Part shown: positions 36,821 through 46,238 of the stretch, in pieces
How the letters are laid out: every line of letters starts with the position of its first letter
How positions within the stretch are numbered: the stretch's first letter is position 1
Source: Candidatus Magnetobacterium casense
GTDB lineage: Bacteria > Nitrospirota > Thermodesulfovibrionia > Thermodesulfovibrionales > Magnetobacteriaceae
Assembly: GCF_000714715.1 (NCBI RefSeq)
Contig: NZ_JMFO01000004.1
Location: 145,225-209,224 of the forward strand
DNA length: 64,000 nucleotides
Direction of reading: 5' to 3'
Made by a program: the position numbers and the translations under genes
The notes under the pieces: model-generated
The model's database searches: none
The model's input: only the letters and a program-made list of their open reading frames with translations
What the model was told of the DNA's origin: nothing

Positions 36821-37052
36821 CTCCGGTGCTGAAAGAGATATACAACGTTTAGAATATCAGACATTCTTGCGGATAGATGATGCCATACATGCCTTGAAAG
36901 AAAACCCATTCCCCTATCCACAATCAAAGAAGCTGGTGGCATCAAAGATACGGCGATTACGTGTTGGTGATTACAGGATTTTTTATACGGTTGATGATGA
37001 CGACAAGGTCGTAACCATATTACACGTCTATCACAGAAAAGACGCATATTAG
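36801..37052 (+). CDS. RelE/ParE-type toxin
   Basis: 83 residues from ATG 36801 with AAAGGAGGGCGG upstream; an earlier in-frame ATG at 36759 is inside the antitoxin and disfavoured. KLVASKIRRLRVGDYRIFYTV is the RelE/ParE core, with a C-terminal ILHVYHRKDAY including the usual Arg-x-x-x-Tyr end. RelE proteins cleave mRNA on the ribosome; ParE-like ones attack gyrase; the motifs here favour RelE. The TA pair lies between cheA and cheW. Confidence 0.82.
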   Translation: MHKLIHSSGAERDIQRLEYQTFLRIDDAIHALKENPFPYPQSKKLVASKIRRLRVGDYRIFYTVDDDDKVVTILHVYHRKDAY

Positions 37053-37100
37053 TCTTAAATATGTTACAATAAACAAATAATCTACACAGGAGGTAAGACG

Positions 37101-37625
37101 ATGGCTGTAGCCAGTATCACAGAGACAATGCAGTACCTAACCTTTAAGCTGGCAGAGGAGGTGTTTGCCCTTGACATCACCAAGGTGAGGGAGGTGCTTG
37201 AGTTCAGCAGCGTGACCAAGATACCACGGACGCCGGGGTTTATGCGCGGGGTTATCAATCTGCGCGGCAGTGTGGTGCCGGTGATAGACATGCGACTAAA
37301 GTTTGGCATGACCCAGACGCAGAAGTCTGTCAACACCTGCGTGATAATCGTGGAGATAACCCTTGGCGCTGAAAAAACGGTACTTGGCGCCCTGGTAGAC
37401 TCCGTGCAGGAGGTCATTGAGCTTGAACCCGAAAAGATAGAGTCCCCTCCCAACATCGGTATGCACATGAGCACGGATTTTATCAAGGGGATGGGCAAGC
37501 GCGACGACGTCTTTATAATCATCCTCGATATTGACAGGATTTTTACGCTCGAGGAACTATCGGAGTTCCACAGTGCAGGCAAGGCATTGTCTGACCAGGA
37601 TCGCCACGGAGCGTCAAACAACTAA
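37101..37625 (+). CDS. cheW: chemotaxis coupling protein CheW
   Basis: 174 residues. YLTFKLAEEVFALDITKVRE and GVINLRGSVVPVIDMRLKFG are the CheW beta-barrel signature; VLGALVDSVQEVIEL follows. ACAGGAGG precedes the ATG. It links receptors to CheA. A TATAAT-like TACAAT near 37068 could give separate transcription downstream of the TA insertion. Confidence 0.95.
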   Translation: MAVASITETMQYLTFKLAEEVFALDITKVREVLEFSSVTKIPRTPGFMRGVINLRGSVVPVIDMRLKFGMTQTQKSVNTCVIIVEITLGAEKTVLGALVDSVQEVIELEPEKIESPPNIGMHMSTDFIKGMGKRDDVFIIILDIDRIFTLEELSEFHSAGKALSDQDRHGASNN

Positions 37626-37633
37626 GGAGAGCA

Positions 37634-38509
37634 ATGGTAGAAGAGGTACAAGACGATATACGTTTTTTAAAGGCATCGCTGTCGGAGAAGGACTTCCAGC
37701 GCCTGAGTCATTTCGTTCACACGGAGGTGGGCATCAAGATGCCTCCGGCAAAAAAGACTATGTTGGAGGCCCGTCTACAGCGCAGACTACGTTCCCTGCA
37801 GATGAGGAGCTTTACCGATTACCTGAATTTTGTCTTCAGCCCCGCAGGCTTTGAGAGTGAACTCGTACATCTTATTGACGCTATAACGACAAACAAGACC
37901 GACTTCTTCAGGGAGCCTCAGCACTTTGAATACCTCGTCAACAAGGCACTGCCGGAACTGATGAGGACACAAGGGGCCGGTATCAGACGTAAACTGATGG
38001 TCTGGAGTGCCGGCTGTTCCACCGGAGAAGAACCCTACACGATGGCAATGGTACTGAGCGAGTTCAGCGAAAAAAATGATACCGATTTTATGATTATCGC
38101 CACCGATATATCCACCAAGGTGCTGGATAAGGCCAAATCCGCCATATACGAGGAAGAACGGGTCATTCCGGTACCCAATAACCTCAAGAAAAAATACCTC
38201 CTGCGCAGCAAGGACAAGAGCAAGGGGTTGGTGCGGATCGTACCCGAATTGCGCGAACTTATCAAGTTCAGACGCCTCAATTTCATGGATTCCGACTTCG
38301 GATTCCGCGAGACAATGGACGTGATATTCTGCCGGAACGTCGTGATCTATTTCGATAAAAAAACGCAGGAACAGTTGTTGAATCGCTTTGCCAGATATCT
38401 GGCACGTGGCGGATATCTGTTTATGGGACACTCGGAGACATTAAACGGGCTTAACGTACCATTTGTCCAGGTGGCGCCAACCATCTATCGACTACCTCAT
38501 GGGCGTTGA
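37634..38509 (+). CDS. cheR: chemotaxis protein methyltransferase CheR
   Basis: 291 residues. N-terminal helical domain with LEARLQRRLRSLQM and TNKTDFFREPQHFE; SAM-binding GCSTGEEPYTMAMVL; FDKKTQEQLLNRF and CRNVVIYFD; GGYLFMGHSETL. It methylates receptor glutamates with S-adenosylmethionine. AAGGAGAGCA precedes the ATG. It overlaps cheD by 11 nt. Confidence 0.96.
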   Translation: MVEEVQDDIRFLKASLSEKDFQRLSHFVHTEVGIKMPPAKKTMLEARLQRRLRSLQMRSFTDYLNFVFSPAGFESELVHLIDAITTNKTDFFREPQHFEYLVNKALPELMRTQGAGIRRKLMVWSAGCSTGEEPYTMAMVLSEFSEKNDTDFMIIATDISTKVLDKAKSAIYEEERVIPVPNNLKKKYLLRSKDKSKGLVRIVPELRELIKFRRLNFMDSDFGFRETMDVIFCRNVVIYFDKKTQEQLLNRFARYLARGGYLFMGHSETLNGLNVPFVQVAPTIYRLPHGR

Positions 38510-39065
38510 TGAGTGCGAGGGCTTGCCGGAGAGGCCACTACGGGAGGGACTGCAACTGCCAGGACTATCCGGTCAATCCGGCCTGTCGCTGGTGTATCTC
38601 AATCCCGGGCAGGTGCTTATGACCGACAAACCAACGATTGTCTCGACGGTATTGGGTTCGTGTGTGTCGGTGACCATGTTTCATGCGACCAGGTCCTATG
38701 GGGCCATATGTCATGGCATGTTGCCAGATTGTAATGGTAGGGATTGCTACGATTGTGCTGAGAAACTCAAATACGTTGACTGTTGCGTGACGCACATGGC
38801 CAGACACTTTGAGAGGGTTGGCATCGGTCTCAGGGGGCTTGATGTAAAGCTCTTTGGTGGGGCTGAAGTCCTGCCGTGTGGGAGCAAGGGCAGGAGACGA
38901 GACAGCGTCGGTAAACAGAACATCGAAGCGGCACACAAAATACTATCACAGTTGGGACTGACTCCTTCGGTTACGGATACGGGAGGTGCAAACGGGCGTA
39001 AGATACTGTTTTACACCCACAGTGGCGATGTATATTTAAAGCGTCTAAGACGGCAGATTTTATGA
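38499..39065 (+). CDS. cheD: chemoreceptor glutamine deamidase CheD
   Basis: 188 residues from ATG 38499; TTG 38463 would give a longer protein but adds sequence with no family counterpart. TVLGSCVSVTMF contains the catalytic Cys, ICHGMLPD the His, and KLFGGAEVL is conserved. It deamidates receptor Gln to Glu and can act with CheC/CheY in some systems; no cheC is seen here. About 60 N-terminal residues are variable. Confidence 0.93.
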   Translation: MGVDECEGLPERPLREGLQLPGLSGQSGLSLVYLNPGQVLMTDKPTIVSTVLGSCVSVTMFHATRSYGAICHGMLPDCNGRDCYDCAEKLKYVDCCVTHMARHFERVGIGLRGLDVKLFGGAEVLPCGSKGRRRDSVGKQNIEAAHKILSQLGLTPSVTDTGGANGRKILFYTHSGDVYLKRLRRQIL

Positions 39066-39108
39066 TTGACATTCATAATAAATTTTTAGCGAGGTCTTTA
39101 AAGAAATT

Positions 39109-40170
39109 ATGAAAAAGATAAGAGTACTTATCGTGGATGACTCGGCGGTGGTGAGGCAGACGCTATCGGATATCCTGTCATCCGACCCGATGATCGAGGT
39201 CATGGCCACTGCCTCCGACCCCTTTGTGGCAGCCAAGAGGATACAGGACGAGGTGCCAGACGTTATAACACTTGACGTTGAGATGCCACGCATGGATGGC
39301 ATCACATTCCTGAAAAAACTGATGACTCAGCATCCCATCCCCGTAGTGATGTGTTCATCGTTGACCGACAAGGGTTCGGAGACCGCACTCAAGGCCATGG
39401 AGTACGGGGCAGTGGAGATAATCAACAAGCCCAGGCTTGGTACCAAGCAGTTTCTTGAGGAGTCCCGTGTGACGATATGCGATATAGTCAAGGCTGCTGC
39501 CAATGCCCGCCTCAGGCGTCCGATGCCGGAACACAAGGTGGCGCCAAAACTCACGGCTGATGCCATGCTGCCCAAACCCCCGTCAAATGCCATGATACAG
39601 ACCACGGAGAAGATCATCATCGTGGGGGCGTCCACGGGCGGGACGGAGGCGCTGAGGGTCTTTCTGGAGGAGTTCCCCGTTGACTGTCCGGGGATCGTTA
39701 TAGTGCAACACATGCCGGAGCACTTCACTGCCGCCTTTGCAAAGCGTCTTGACGGCATATGCCGGATATCCATAAAGGAAGCGGCTGATAACGACTCAGT
39801 TGTCAGGGGCAGGGCGCTCATCGCCCCCGGTAACAAGCACACGCTGCTCAAGCGCAGTGGGGCACGGTACTTTGTTGAGGTCAAGGATGGTCCGCTGGTG
39901 AGTCGTCATCGGCCATCGGTTGATGTGCTCTTTCGTTCGGCGGCCAGGTATGCCGGCAAAAACGCCGTGGGTGTGATCATGACCGGCATGGGCGATGACG
40001 GCGCCCGCGGAATGCTCGAAATGAAAGAGTCAGGCTCTTACACCATCGCACAGGATGAGGCCTCGTGTGTCGTCTTTGGAATGCCAAACGAAGCCATCAA
40101 ACGCAACGCCGTTGACAAGATTCTCCCGCTGGATAGAATCACCAGAGAAGTCATGAGGCTCTGCGATTGA
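39109..40170 (+). CDS. cheB: chemotaxis protein-glutamate methylesterase CheB
   Basis: 353 residues. Receiver domain with D56 in [13 protein letters not shown]. The methylesterase domain has Ser175 in [11 protein letters not shown], His201 in [15 protein letters not shown], and Asp about 296-297 in [11 protein letters not shown]. Phosphorylation by CheA should activate it. It ends the chemotaxis operon; an inverted GC-rich repeat follows and may terminate transcription. Confidence 0.96.
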   Translation: MKKIRVLIVDDSAVVRQTLSDILSSDPMIEVMATASDPFVAAKRIQDEVPDVITLDVEMPRMDGITFLKKLMTQHPIPVVMCSSLTDKGSETALKAMEYGAVEIINKPRLGTKQFLEESRVTICDIVKAAANARLRRPMPEHKVAPKLTADAMLPKPPSNAMIQTTEKIIIVGASTGGTEALRVFLEEFPVDCPGIVIVQHMPEHFTAAFAKRLDGICRISIKEAADNDSVVRGRALIAPGNKHTLLKRSGARYFVEVKDGPLVSRHRPSVDVLFRSAARYAGKNAVGVIMTGMGDDGARGMLEMKESGSYTIAQDEASCVVFGMPNEAIKRNAVDKILPLDRITREVMRLCD

Positions 40171-40204
40171 CCTTCAGGTTTATTCATCCCGGAGGAAATG
40201 GTCA

Positions 40205-40375
40205 GGACGATAAGCAGAAGAGTATAAGTAGCTATAACAACAGAAGAAAAGAAGGAGGGTGGCTCCGCCCCCTCCTCAGACCTCCCCCGCAAGGGGACCA
40301 GTCCCCTTGACCCCATAAAAATGCCACGTCTGTTGTATTTAATCCAATCGAAATCTGCTATAAACTTGGCGATTG
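40205..40375 (-). repeat. GC-rich palindromic repeat plus CCAATCGAAA repeat
   Basis: 40205-40315 is the near-exact reverse complement of 45530-45640: AAGCAGAAGAGTATAAGTAG, GGCTCCGCC, CCCCCGCAAGGGGACCAGTCCCCTTGACCCC. It is followed by ATGCCACGTCTGTTGTATTT and CCAATCGAAATCTGCTATA, shared with about 50507-50556 and, in part, 24419-24440. The element fills the 335-bp gap between cheB and the PstS-like gene; no gene is seen. Confidence 0.85.
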
Positions 40376-40505
40376 ACAACATTTTGCGTTTATGTTATCG
40401 TAAAAGCTAAAGATGAAAAGTACAAACGTATAATTCAAGATAACAAGGATTAGTCTGGAAGTTTTGCAAGAGGTTCTGACGTATAAAACTAATAAAGGAG
40501 GAGTC

Positions 40506-41324
40506 ATGAAACAGACGCTGCTAAGTATCTTTTTGTCATTGGCAATAATATCGGGGATAAGCACTCGCTGTTTGGGCGTTGAAACGCTCGTAATAGAGGG
40601 AACGGGTGATAGTCAGGATTTGCTGAGGGTTTTGGCAAAGGCATACGAAAAAAGCCACCGTGGTACAAAAATTGAGATACCCGATAGTGTTGGCACCACT
40701 GGCGGTATAAAACTTACAGCCGAGGGAAAGTGCGTAATGGGAAGAACGGCACGTAAATTGAGAGACAAGGAGAAAGCGTACAACCTCAACTACAAGGAAT
40801 TTGCATATAGCCCCGTTGTTTTTATAGCAAACCTCGACAACAAAAAACCTGATAATCTTAGCACGGAGCAAATTATAGACATATTCTCAGGAAAAATTAC
40901 CTCATGGGAGGAATTGGGCGGTCAGGGGCAACAGATATATGTCGTTAACAGACAAGAGGGAGACTCGGGAAGGGATGTGTTGGAGCAAAACATGGCCGGT
41001 TTTAAGGATATAAAAAAACTTGCCGGCAAAACAGTATACACCACGCCTGAATCTGTTGATATATTAAAACAATATAAGAACACCATTGGATATGTGCACA
41101 TTTCCATGGTATTAAACTCCGGCTTGACAGTCTTGAAAGTAGACGGTATCTATCCTTCAGTCAAGGATGTTCAAAACGGCAGTTATAAATTAATGTCGCC
41201 ATTTGGACTTGTATGGAAAGGGGAACTTACCGGCCTTGCAAGAGATTTCATGGATTTTCTTTTTACTAAAGAAGCTCAGACAATTATAATTAAAAACGGA
41301 ACTGTCCCGGCTAAAACACAATAA
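40506..41324 (+). CDS. PstS-like periplasmic substrate-binding protein
   Basis: 272 residues from ATG 40506 with AAAGGAGGAG upstream. Signal peptide about 1-24 (LLSIFLSLAIISGIST). SVGTTGGIKLTAEGKCVMG, YSPVVFIAN, IIDIFSGKITSWEELGG and NRQEGDSGRDV match phosphate-type ABC binding proteins (PBP-like II). No permease or ATPase gene is present; its stop overlaps the next sensor kinase start (TAATG), so it is probably a ligand-presenting partner of that kinase rather than a transporter subunit. The ligand is not proven to be phosphate. Confidence 0.87.
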   Translation: MKQTLLSIFLSLAIISGISTRCLGVETLVIEGTGDSQDLLRVLAKAYEKSHRGTKIEIPDSVGTTGGIKLTAEGKCVMGRTARKLRDKEKAYNLNYKEFAYSPVVFIANLDNKKPDNLSTEQIIDIFSGKITSWEELGGQGQQIYVVNRQEGDSGRDVLEQNMAGFKDIKKLAGKTVYTTPESVDILKQYKNTIGYVHISMVLNSGLTVLKVDGIYPSVKDVQNGSYKLMSPFGLVWKGELTGLARDFMDFLFTKEAQTIIIKNGTVPAKTQ

Positions 41325-43240
41325 TGATCTTATCACTAAAAAGCAAAATACTGATATCTCATTTTGGCGTGGTTTTATTCGTAGGGATAGCAATAGGGGC
41401 AAGCGGGGTTTATTTTATCTCAACCCACGTTAATGTTGACGAGGTGAAGCACCTGCAATTTATGGCTAACATGATGAGGTTTCGGATACTTGAGGGTATC
41501 GCCAATAAAACATCCCTGTTGCAACGGATATTGGAGGGCAGGGAAGTGGATTTTTATATACAGAGATATCAGGAACCTGTCCTTGTACAATATCTTGCCA
41601 GATTTTCAAGAGAATTTCCCGTGTTAAGTTATATAAATACTGCCGGCTCTGAGGTGGAGGAGGTAAAGGTTGTAAACGGAACAGTACATAGAGGCGACAA
41701 CGACATAAGGGATTCCTCCATGTTCAAAAAAATAATGACAGAACCAGGCAAGGTTATTATCCCGGACATGCAAAACAGTACCGAGCTTGGTAAACCTACA
41801 TTGACTTTTATTATGCCAAAATATAGTTTTTTTGGTGATAAAATCGTTGGATTTATAAAGGGCAGTGTACCCCTTTACGATATCACAGATGTCCTGTCAG
41901 ATGTAGAAGTAGGAGAGACCGGTTTTTTCCTGCTATTAAACAATGAAAACAAGATCATATATCCCGACAGTAAGCACAAGACTATAGGCAAATTAATTGA
42001 CAATGCGATTAATAGCAATGATTTAATCATAAAACCCGCATCGTTAGCAAAAGATCCAAACAGGGCATTTGTTTTAGGAATTGACAGCATTGTGGTTTCT
42101 ATTGCAATCGAAGAGGTCAAATGGTTATTAGTAGTAGTGATGCCCTATTCAGAGTTCATAGCAGAGGCAAATAAAGTTAAATATATCACCTTTGGTATAT
42201 TAACTATAGTGTTAATTATCAGTGGAGTTATTTTTACGTTTATAACAAACAACATAACAAACAACATCGTCAATCCGCTTAAGAGATTTATTGCGTTTAC
42301 AGATATGGTAGGGGGGGGGAATTATTCGCGAATAACCGACATTCGTTCAAAAGACGAGATCGGTGTTTTAGCAAGGTCGTTTAATAATATGCTGATGGAG
42401 TTGGAAAAAGCTCAACAGGCCCGCGACATGCATCTTGAGGAATTGGAGACTACCAATGAATATCTCAAACAAAGCCAGGCTCAACTTGTGCACGCAGAAA
42501 AGATGGCCTTGCTTGGACAGTTGGTAGCCGGTGTGGCACATGAAATAAACACGCCTGTAGGCATTGGCATAACGCTGTCCTCGGCTATTGTCAAAACAAC
42601 CGGAGATATAATGGCTGCCTTCAACAATAAGTCTCTTAATAAGATGCAACTTGAGCAATACATTACCAAGGTGGGAGAGGGTAGTTCCGTTGTATTAACA
42701 AACCTTCTTCGCGCTGCCGATTTAATTAAAAGGTTCAAAATGGTATCTACTGACCAGTTGACACAGGATAGGCGCAAATTTAAGGTAAAAGAGTATTTAG
42801 AGGAAATACTGATGAGCCTTAAGCCAAAGCTGAAGGGATATTGTCATAAGATTGAAATCAAATGTTCAGAAGACGTGGAGATGGATAGTTATCCCGGGGC
42901 GTTAGCACAGATAATAACAAACCTCCTGCTGAATTCACTTATACATGCCTATGACCCTGATGACAAGGGCAATATAATAATTGAGGTCATAGAGAAAGAA
43001 AGAGAAGTTGTTGTACAATACAGTGATGATGGTAAAGGTATGTCTGCAGAGAATCTAAAGAGGATATTTGAGCCTTTTTTTACAACGCGGCGAGGGACGG
43101 GCGGCACCGGTCTTGGTTTGCATATTGTGTATAATATAGTGACACAGACCTTTGGTGGACATATCGAGTGTAGAAGTATTGAGGGAGATGGAACACGATT
43201 TATAATCACTTTCCCTGTTATGGCATTGGAGACAGCATGA
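41324..43240 (+). CDS. Cache/HAMP sensor histidine kinase coupled to the PstS-like protein
   Basis: 638 residues. TM1 about 11-33; a periplasmic Cache-type sensor (about 40-280; EFPVLSYINTAGSEVEEVKV, DISVL-type region and ETGFFLLLNNENKIIYPD); TM2 about 285-307; HAMP about 310-362; coiled coil. The kinase core has His406 in GVAHEINTPVG, TNLLLNSLIHAYDPDD, DDGKGM and GGTGLGLHIVYNIV. From about residue 390 to the end it is almost identical to the kinase at 46239. TAATG overlap with the binding-protein gene. No receiver gene follows directly. Confidence 0.94.
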   Translation: MILSLKSKILISHFGVVLFVGIAIGASGVYFISTHVNVDEVKHLQFMANMMRFRILEGIANKTSLLQRILEGREVDFYIQRYQEPVLVQYLARFSREFPVLSYINTAGSEVEEVKVVNGTVHRGDNDIRDSSMFKKIMTEPGKVIIPDMQNSTELGKPTLTFIMPKYSFFGDKIVGFIKGSVPLYDITDVLSDVEVGETGFFLLLNNENKIIYPDSKHKTIGKLIDNAINSNDLIIKPASLAKDPNRAFVLGIDSIVVSIAIEEVKWLLVVVMPYSEFIAEANKVKYITFGILTIVLIISGVIFTFITNNITNNIVNPLKRFIAFTDMVGGGNYSRITDIRSKDEIGVLARSFNNMLMELEKAQQARDMHLEELETTNEYLKQSQAQLVHAEKMALLGQLVAGVAHEINTPVGIGITLSSAIVKTTGDIMAAFNNKSLNKMQLEQYITKVGEGSSVVLTNLLRAADLIKRFKMVSTDQLTQDRRKFKVKEYLEEILMSLKPKLKGYCHKIEIKCSEDVEMDSYPGALAQIITNLLLNSLIHAYDPDDKGNIIIEVIEKEREVVVQYSDDGKGMSAENLKRIFEPFFTTRRGTGGTGLGLHIVYNIVTQTFGGHIECRSIEGDGTRFIITFPVMALETA

Positions 43241-43249
43241 TTGATATTG

Positions 43250-43365
43250 TGAAATAATGGGGTCAAGGGGACTTCTTCGTGCCAGGGGTGGCTCACCCCT
43301 CCCCTTGCAGGGGGTTCTGAAGGGGGGCGGAGCCGCCCCTTTCTTTCTTCTTTTGTATATAATTA
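43250..43365 (+). repeat. GC-rich GGGGTCAAGGGG-type repeat
   Basis: AATAATGGGGTCAAGGGGAC, CTTCTTCGTGCCAGGGGTGG, CTCACCCCTCCCCTTGCAGG and GGGGCGGAGCCGCCCC form a GC-rich block of inverted stretches between the kinase and TonB genes. Related copies are at 45530-45640, 40205-40315 (inverted), 50960-51030, 58556-58630 (inverted) and 62968-63055. Confidence 0.8.
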
Positions 43366-43440
43366 ATTATGGGCAGGTACTTATAGGACAGTTGGCTTGG
43401 AGCATAGAGCATCAAGTCACTAAAATTGGAGAATGCGCTT

Positions 43441-45492
43441 ATGACAGATACCTTTAGTTGTGTTCTGATTAGGGTCCGGCTTTATTTGATAGGAATATTT
43501 GTATTTGGCAGCGTCCTGATTGCGTTCTGCCCGCTTACTTTCAGCCTTGCCCATGCAGCAGAAAAGGGTGATAATGTAACTAAAGATTTAGAAAATCTCA
43601 GCCTGGAAGAACTAATGGACGTAAAGGTAGTCACCGTTGAGGGGGCATCGAAATATGAACAGCCGGTGAAGGATGCGCCTGCGTCAGTGAGCATTGTAAC
43701 TGCAGACGACATCAAACGCTATGGGTACCGCACCTTGGCCGATATCCTGCGTAGTGTTAGGGGGTTCTATACGCGCTACGACCGTAATTATGAGTTTCTG
43801 AGCATGCGGGGTTTCTCCAGGCCGGGTGATTATAACAGTCGTTTCCTGCTTTTGGTGGATGGACATCGGATCAATGATAGTATCTTCAATACCGCCTTTA
43901 TCGGAACGGAATTCCCCGTTGACGTGGACCTCATAGACAGGGTCGAGGTCATACGCGGGCCAAGCTCTTCGATATACGGTGCAAATGCCTTTATGGGTGT
44001 TATCAATGTCATAATGAAAAGAGGAGACGATATTAAGGGTATGGAGGTCTCTGGTGAGGCTGGTGGATTTGGCACTTACAAGGAGCGTTTGAGCTATGGC
44101 AAGAAATTTGACAATGGACTAGACGTTCTTGTTTCAGGTTCAAACTATAACAGCAAGGGACGCAGTTCACTGTATTATAAAGAGTTTGATGGTCCTGATA
44201 CTAATAATGGAATTGTCAGAAATGCTGATGGGGATAAGTATCACAATGTTTTTTCCACAATTTCAATAAATGGTTTCAAGTTACAGGGTGCTTATAGTTC
44301 AAGGGAAAAGAAAATTCCTACTGCCTCATGGGGAACTGACGTCAACAATCCTGAATCCAAATCCATTGATACAGTGGGTTATATTAACCTGGAATATGAG
44401 TATAAAATTGACGATCTGTCAAAAATCACGTCAAATATATATTACGATGACTATCGGTACAGAGGCACGTATATGTATTCAGGGATAGCAAATAAAGAGC
44501 TTGATGTTGGTCAGCGTGCAGGCGGCGATGTACGATTCATGACAAGAATGTTTACAGGACATAGTATTATTTCAGGTGTAGAATTTGAGAATAACATCCG
44601 TCAGGATATGCTCAAATATGATGATCCGTCATATAATGTAACTTTTGGTGTCAAAAAAAATTCTCAAAACTGGGCGCTCTATGCACAAGATGAATTCAGG
44701 ATATTCAAGAATCTGATATTGAATTTTGGCTTACGCTATGATAAATATACTACTTTTGGAAGTACTATAAACCCACGGGTAGCACTTATATACAATCCTC
44801 TTGAACAAACAACTATTAAGCTCCTTTATGGTAAGGCATTTCGTGCCCCAATCCCCAGTGAACTTTATTACAATGATGGCAATGTAACACAAAAAGCCAA
44901 TCCAAATCTACAACCGGAATTAATAAAGACATATGAACTTTTTCTTGGTCAATCTTTGGGACAGGGATTTCTTGTAGAAGCCTCGTTATTTTACAACGAT
45001 ATCAAAGACCTTATTACGATGGAAACAGACCCTGCAGATGGCCTTCTAGTATATAATAATGTTGAAAGGCTTATAACAAAAGGAGTTGAACTGCAATTAG
45101 AGAAAGTATGGGACAATGGGATTGAAGGGACAATTGGCTATACCTACCAACAAACCAAAAACGCACTGGCCAATCAGACCGTGGTCAATTCTCCGACACA
45201 CCTGATTAAGGCAAAGATGATGGTTCCCATAGTCAAAAACAAGATATTTGCTGCTATCGAAGAACAATACACTAGCGATCGAAAGCTACTGGACGGTTCA
45301 TCAGCCAGTTCTTTTTTTCTGACCAATTTTACGTTATCGTCTGCAAATTATATTAAAGCAATGGAGGCATCCATGAGTGTTTACAATCTGTTTAATAAAA
45401 AATACTCAGACCCTGCGTCATATGAACATTTGCAGAGTGCTATCGAACAGGACGGCATATATTTCAGATTAAAAGTGACCTGCAAGTTCTAA
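43441..45492 (+). CDS. TonB-dependent outer-membrane receptor
   Basis: 683 residues from ATG 43441 (GGAGA 8 nt upstream). Signal peptide about 1-40 ending in AHA. Then NLSLEELMDVKVVTV, a TonB-box-like region with many counterparts in receptors paired with YfiR proteins; plug domain about 65-190 (DAPASVSIVTADDIKRYGYR, IDRVEVIRGPSSSIYGANAF, GVINVIMK); 22-strand barrel to the C-terminal aromatic residue (RLKVTCKF). Imports a ligand or transduces a signal. Followed by yfiR and kinase genes, suggesting signalling. The stop codon is part of the dispersed repeat at 45490. Confidence 0.93.
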   Translation: MTDTFSCVLIRVRLYLIGIFVFGSVLIAFCPLTFSLAHAAEKGDNVTKDLENLSLEELMDVKVVTVEGASKYEQPVKDAPASVSIVTADDIKRYGYRTLADILRSVRGFYTRYDRNYEFLSMRGFSRPGDYNSRFLLLVDGHRINDSIFNTAFIGTEFPVDVDLIDRVEVIRGPSSSIYGANAFMGVINVIMKRGDDIKGMEVSGEAGGFGTYKERLSYGKKFDNGLDVLVSGSNYNSKGRSSLYYKEFDGPDTNNGIVRNADGDKYHNVFSTISINGFKLQGAYSSREKKIPTASWGTDVNNPESKSIDTVGYINLEYEYKIDDLSKITSNIYYDDYRYRGTYMYSGIANKELDVGQRAGGDVRFMTRMFTGHSIISGVEFENNIRQDMLKYDDPSYNVTFGVKKNSQNWALYAQDEFRIFKNLILNFGLRYDKYTTFGSTINPRVALIYNPLEQTTIKLLYGKAFRAPIPSELYYNDGNVTQKANPNLQPELIKTYELFLGQSLGQGFLVEASLFYNDIKDLITMETDPADGLLVYNNVERLITKGVELQLEKVWDNGIEGTIGYTYQQTKNALANQTVVNSPTHLIKAKMMVPIVKNKIFAAIEEQYTSDRKLLDGSSASSFFLTNFTLSSANYIKAMEASMSVYNLFNKKYSDPASYEHLQSAIEQDGIYFRLKVTCKF

Positions 45493-45640
45493 ATAACGGA
45501 GTATAAATGTTTAGAACATTAGGGTTAAGAATAATGGGGTCAAGGGGACTGGTCCCCTTGCGGGGGAGGTCTGAGGAGGGGGCGGAGCCGCCCTCCTTCT
45601 TTATCTTCTGTTGTCATAGCTACTTATGCTCTTCTGCTTA
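45490..45640 (+). repeat. dispersed repeat plus GC-rich palindrome
   Basis: 45490-45549 (CTAAATAACGGAGTATAAAT, GTTTAGAACATTAGGGTTAA, GAATAATGGGG) matches the minus strand of 7479-7538. It runs straight into the GC-rich block GGGGACTGGTCCCCTTGCGG ... GGCGGAGCCGCC, the inverse of 40205-40315. The CTAAATAACGG part includes the stop codon of the TonB receptor gene. Confidence 0.85.
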
Positions 45641-45661
45641 ACGAAACCAGAGAGACGGGAA

Positions 45662-46219
45662 ATGGGTTTTTGCAGTAAGTATGCAGTCGGCTTGATACTC
45701 CTGCTGGTTATATCAACGCTTGTTGCTCTGCCTGTGCCGGCAGCGGAGCGGGAATTCGACGAGTATGAAGTCAAAGCGTTTGCTATCTATAATCTGGCAA
45801 AATTTATCGAATGGCCGGATAACTCTCTTGGTACTGTCTCAACCCTGACTATATATATCATCGGAGACAATCCTTTCAAAAACTTTCGTGATGCAATGAG
45901 GGACAAATCGATACACGGTAAGACAATTGTGGTCAAAATTATCAATTCACCTGCCGACATCAAAGATACCGGCATCCTTTTTATTTCGAGATCGGAGAAA
46001 GACCGTCTCCCAAATATCCTCAGGGGCATATCCAGACTGCCTGTTCTGACCGTAGGCGATACACAATCCTTCGCAAGCAGGGGCGTTATGGTCAATTTTT
46101 ATCTTGAAAACGACAAGATAAGGTTTGAAATAAATATAGAAGCGGCACAAACAGCCGGACTGAAAATCAGTTCAAATCTCCTGAAAATGGGGAAAATCAT
46201 CGCACCCTCTGCAGAGTAA
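45662..46219 (+). CDS. YfiR-family (DUF4154) periplasmic regulator
   Basis: 185 residues from ATG 45662 (GGGA just upstream; ATG 45626 inside the repeat is rejected). Signal peptide about 1-28 (LLLVISTLVALPVPA). YEVKAFAIYNLAKFIEWP and LTIYIIGDNPF, then GILFISRSE and VLTVGDTQSFASRGVMVNFY match YfiR/DUF4154. In Pseudomonas YfiR represses the diguanylate cyclase YfiN in the periplasm; here the adjacent membrane protein is a histidine kinase, so it probably modulates that kinase. Confidence 0.9.
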   Translation: MGFCSKYAVGLILLLVISTLVALPVPAAEREFDEYEVKAFAIYNLAKFIEWPDNSLGTVSTLTIYIIGDNPFKNFRDAMRDKSIHGKTIVVKIINSPADIKDTGILFISRSEKDRLPNILRGISRLPVLTVGDTQSFASRGVMVNFYLENDKIRFEINIEAAQTAGLKISSNLLKMGKIIAPSAE

Positions 46220-46238
46220 AGAGAAAGAGGAAATGAGT

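Noticed and set aside
40171..40505. Small minus-strand ORF 40038-40382
   Set aside because: It is composed of the inverted GC-rich repeat and the complement of cheB.
43257..43457. 66-residue ORF beginning in the GC-rich repeat
   Set aside because: Its sequence is the translation of the repeat and recurs in other copies; not a gene.
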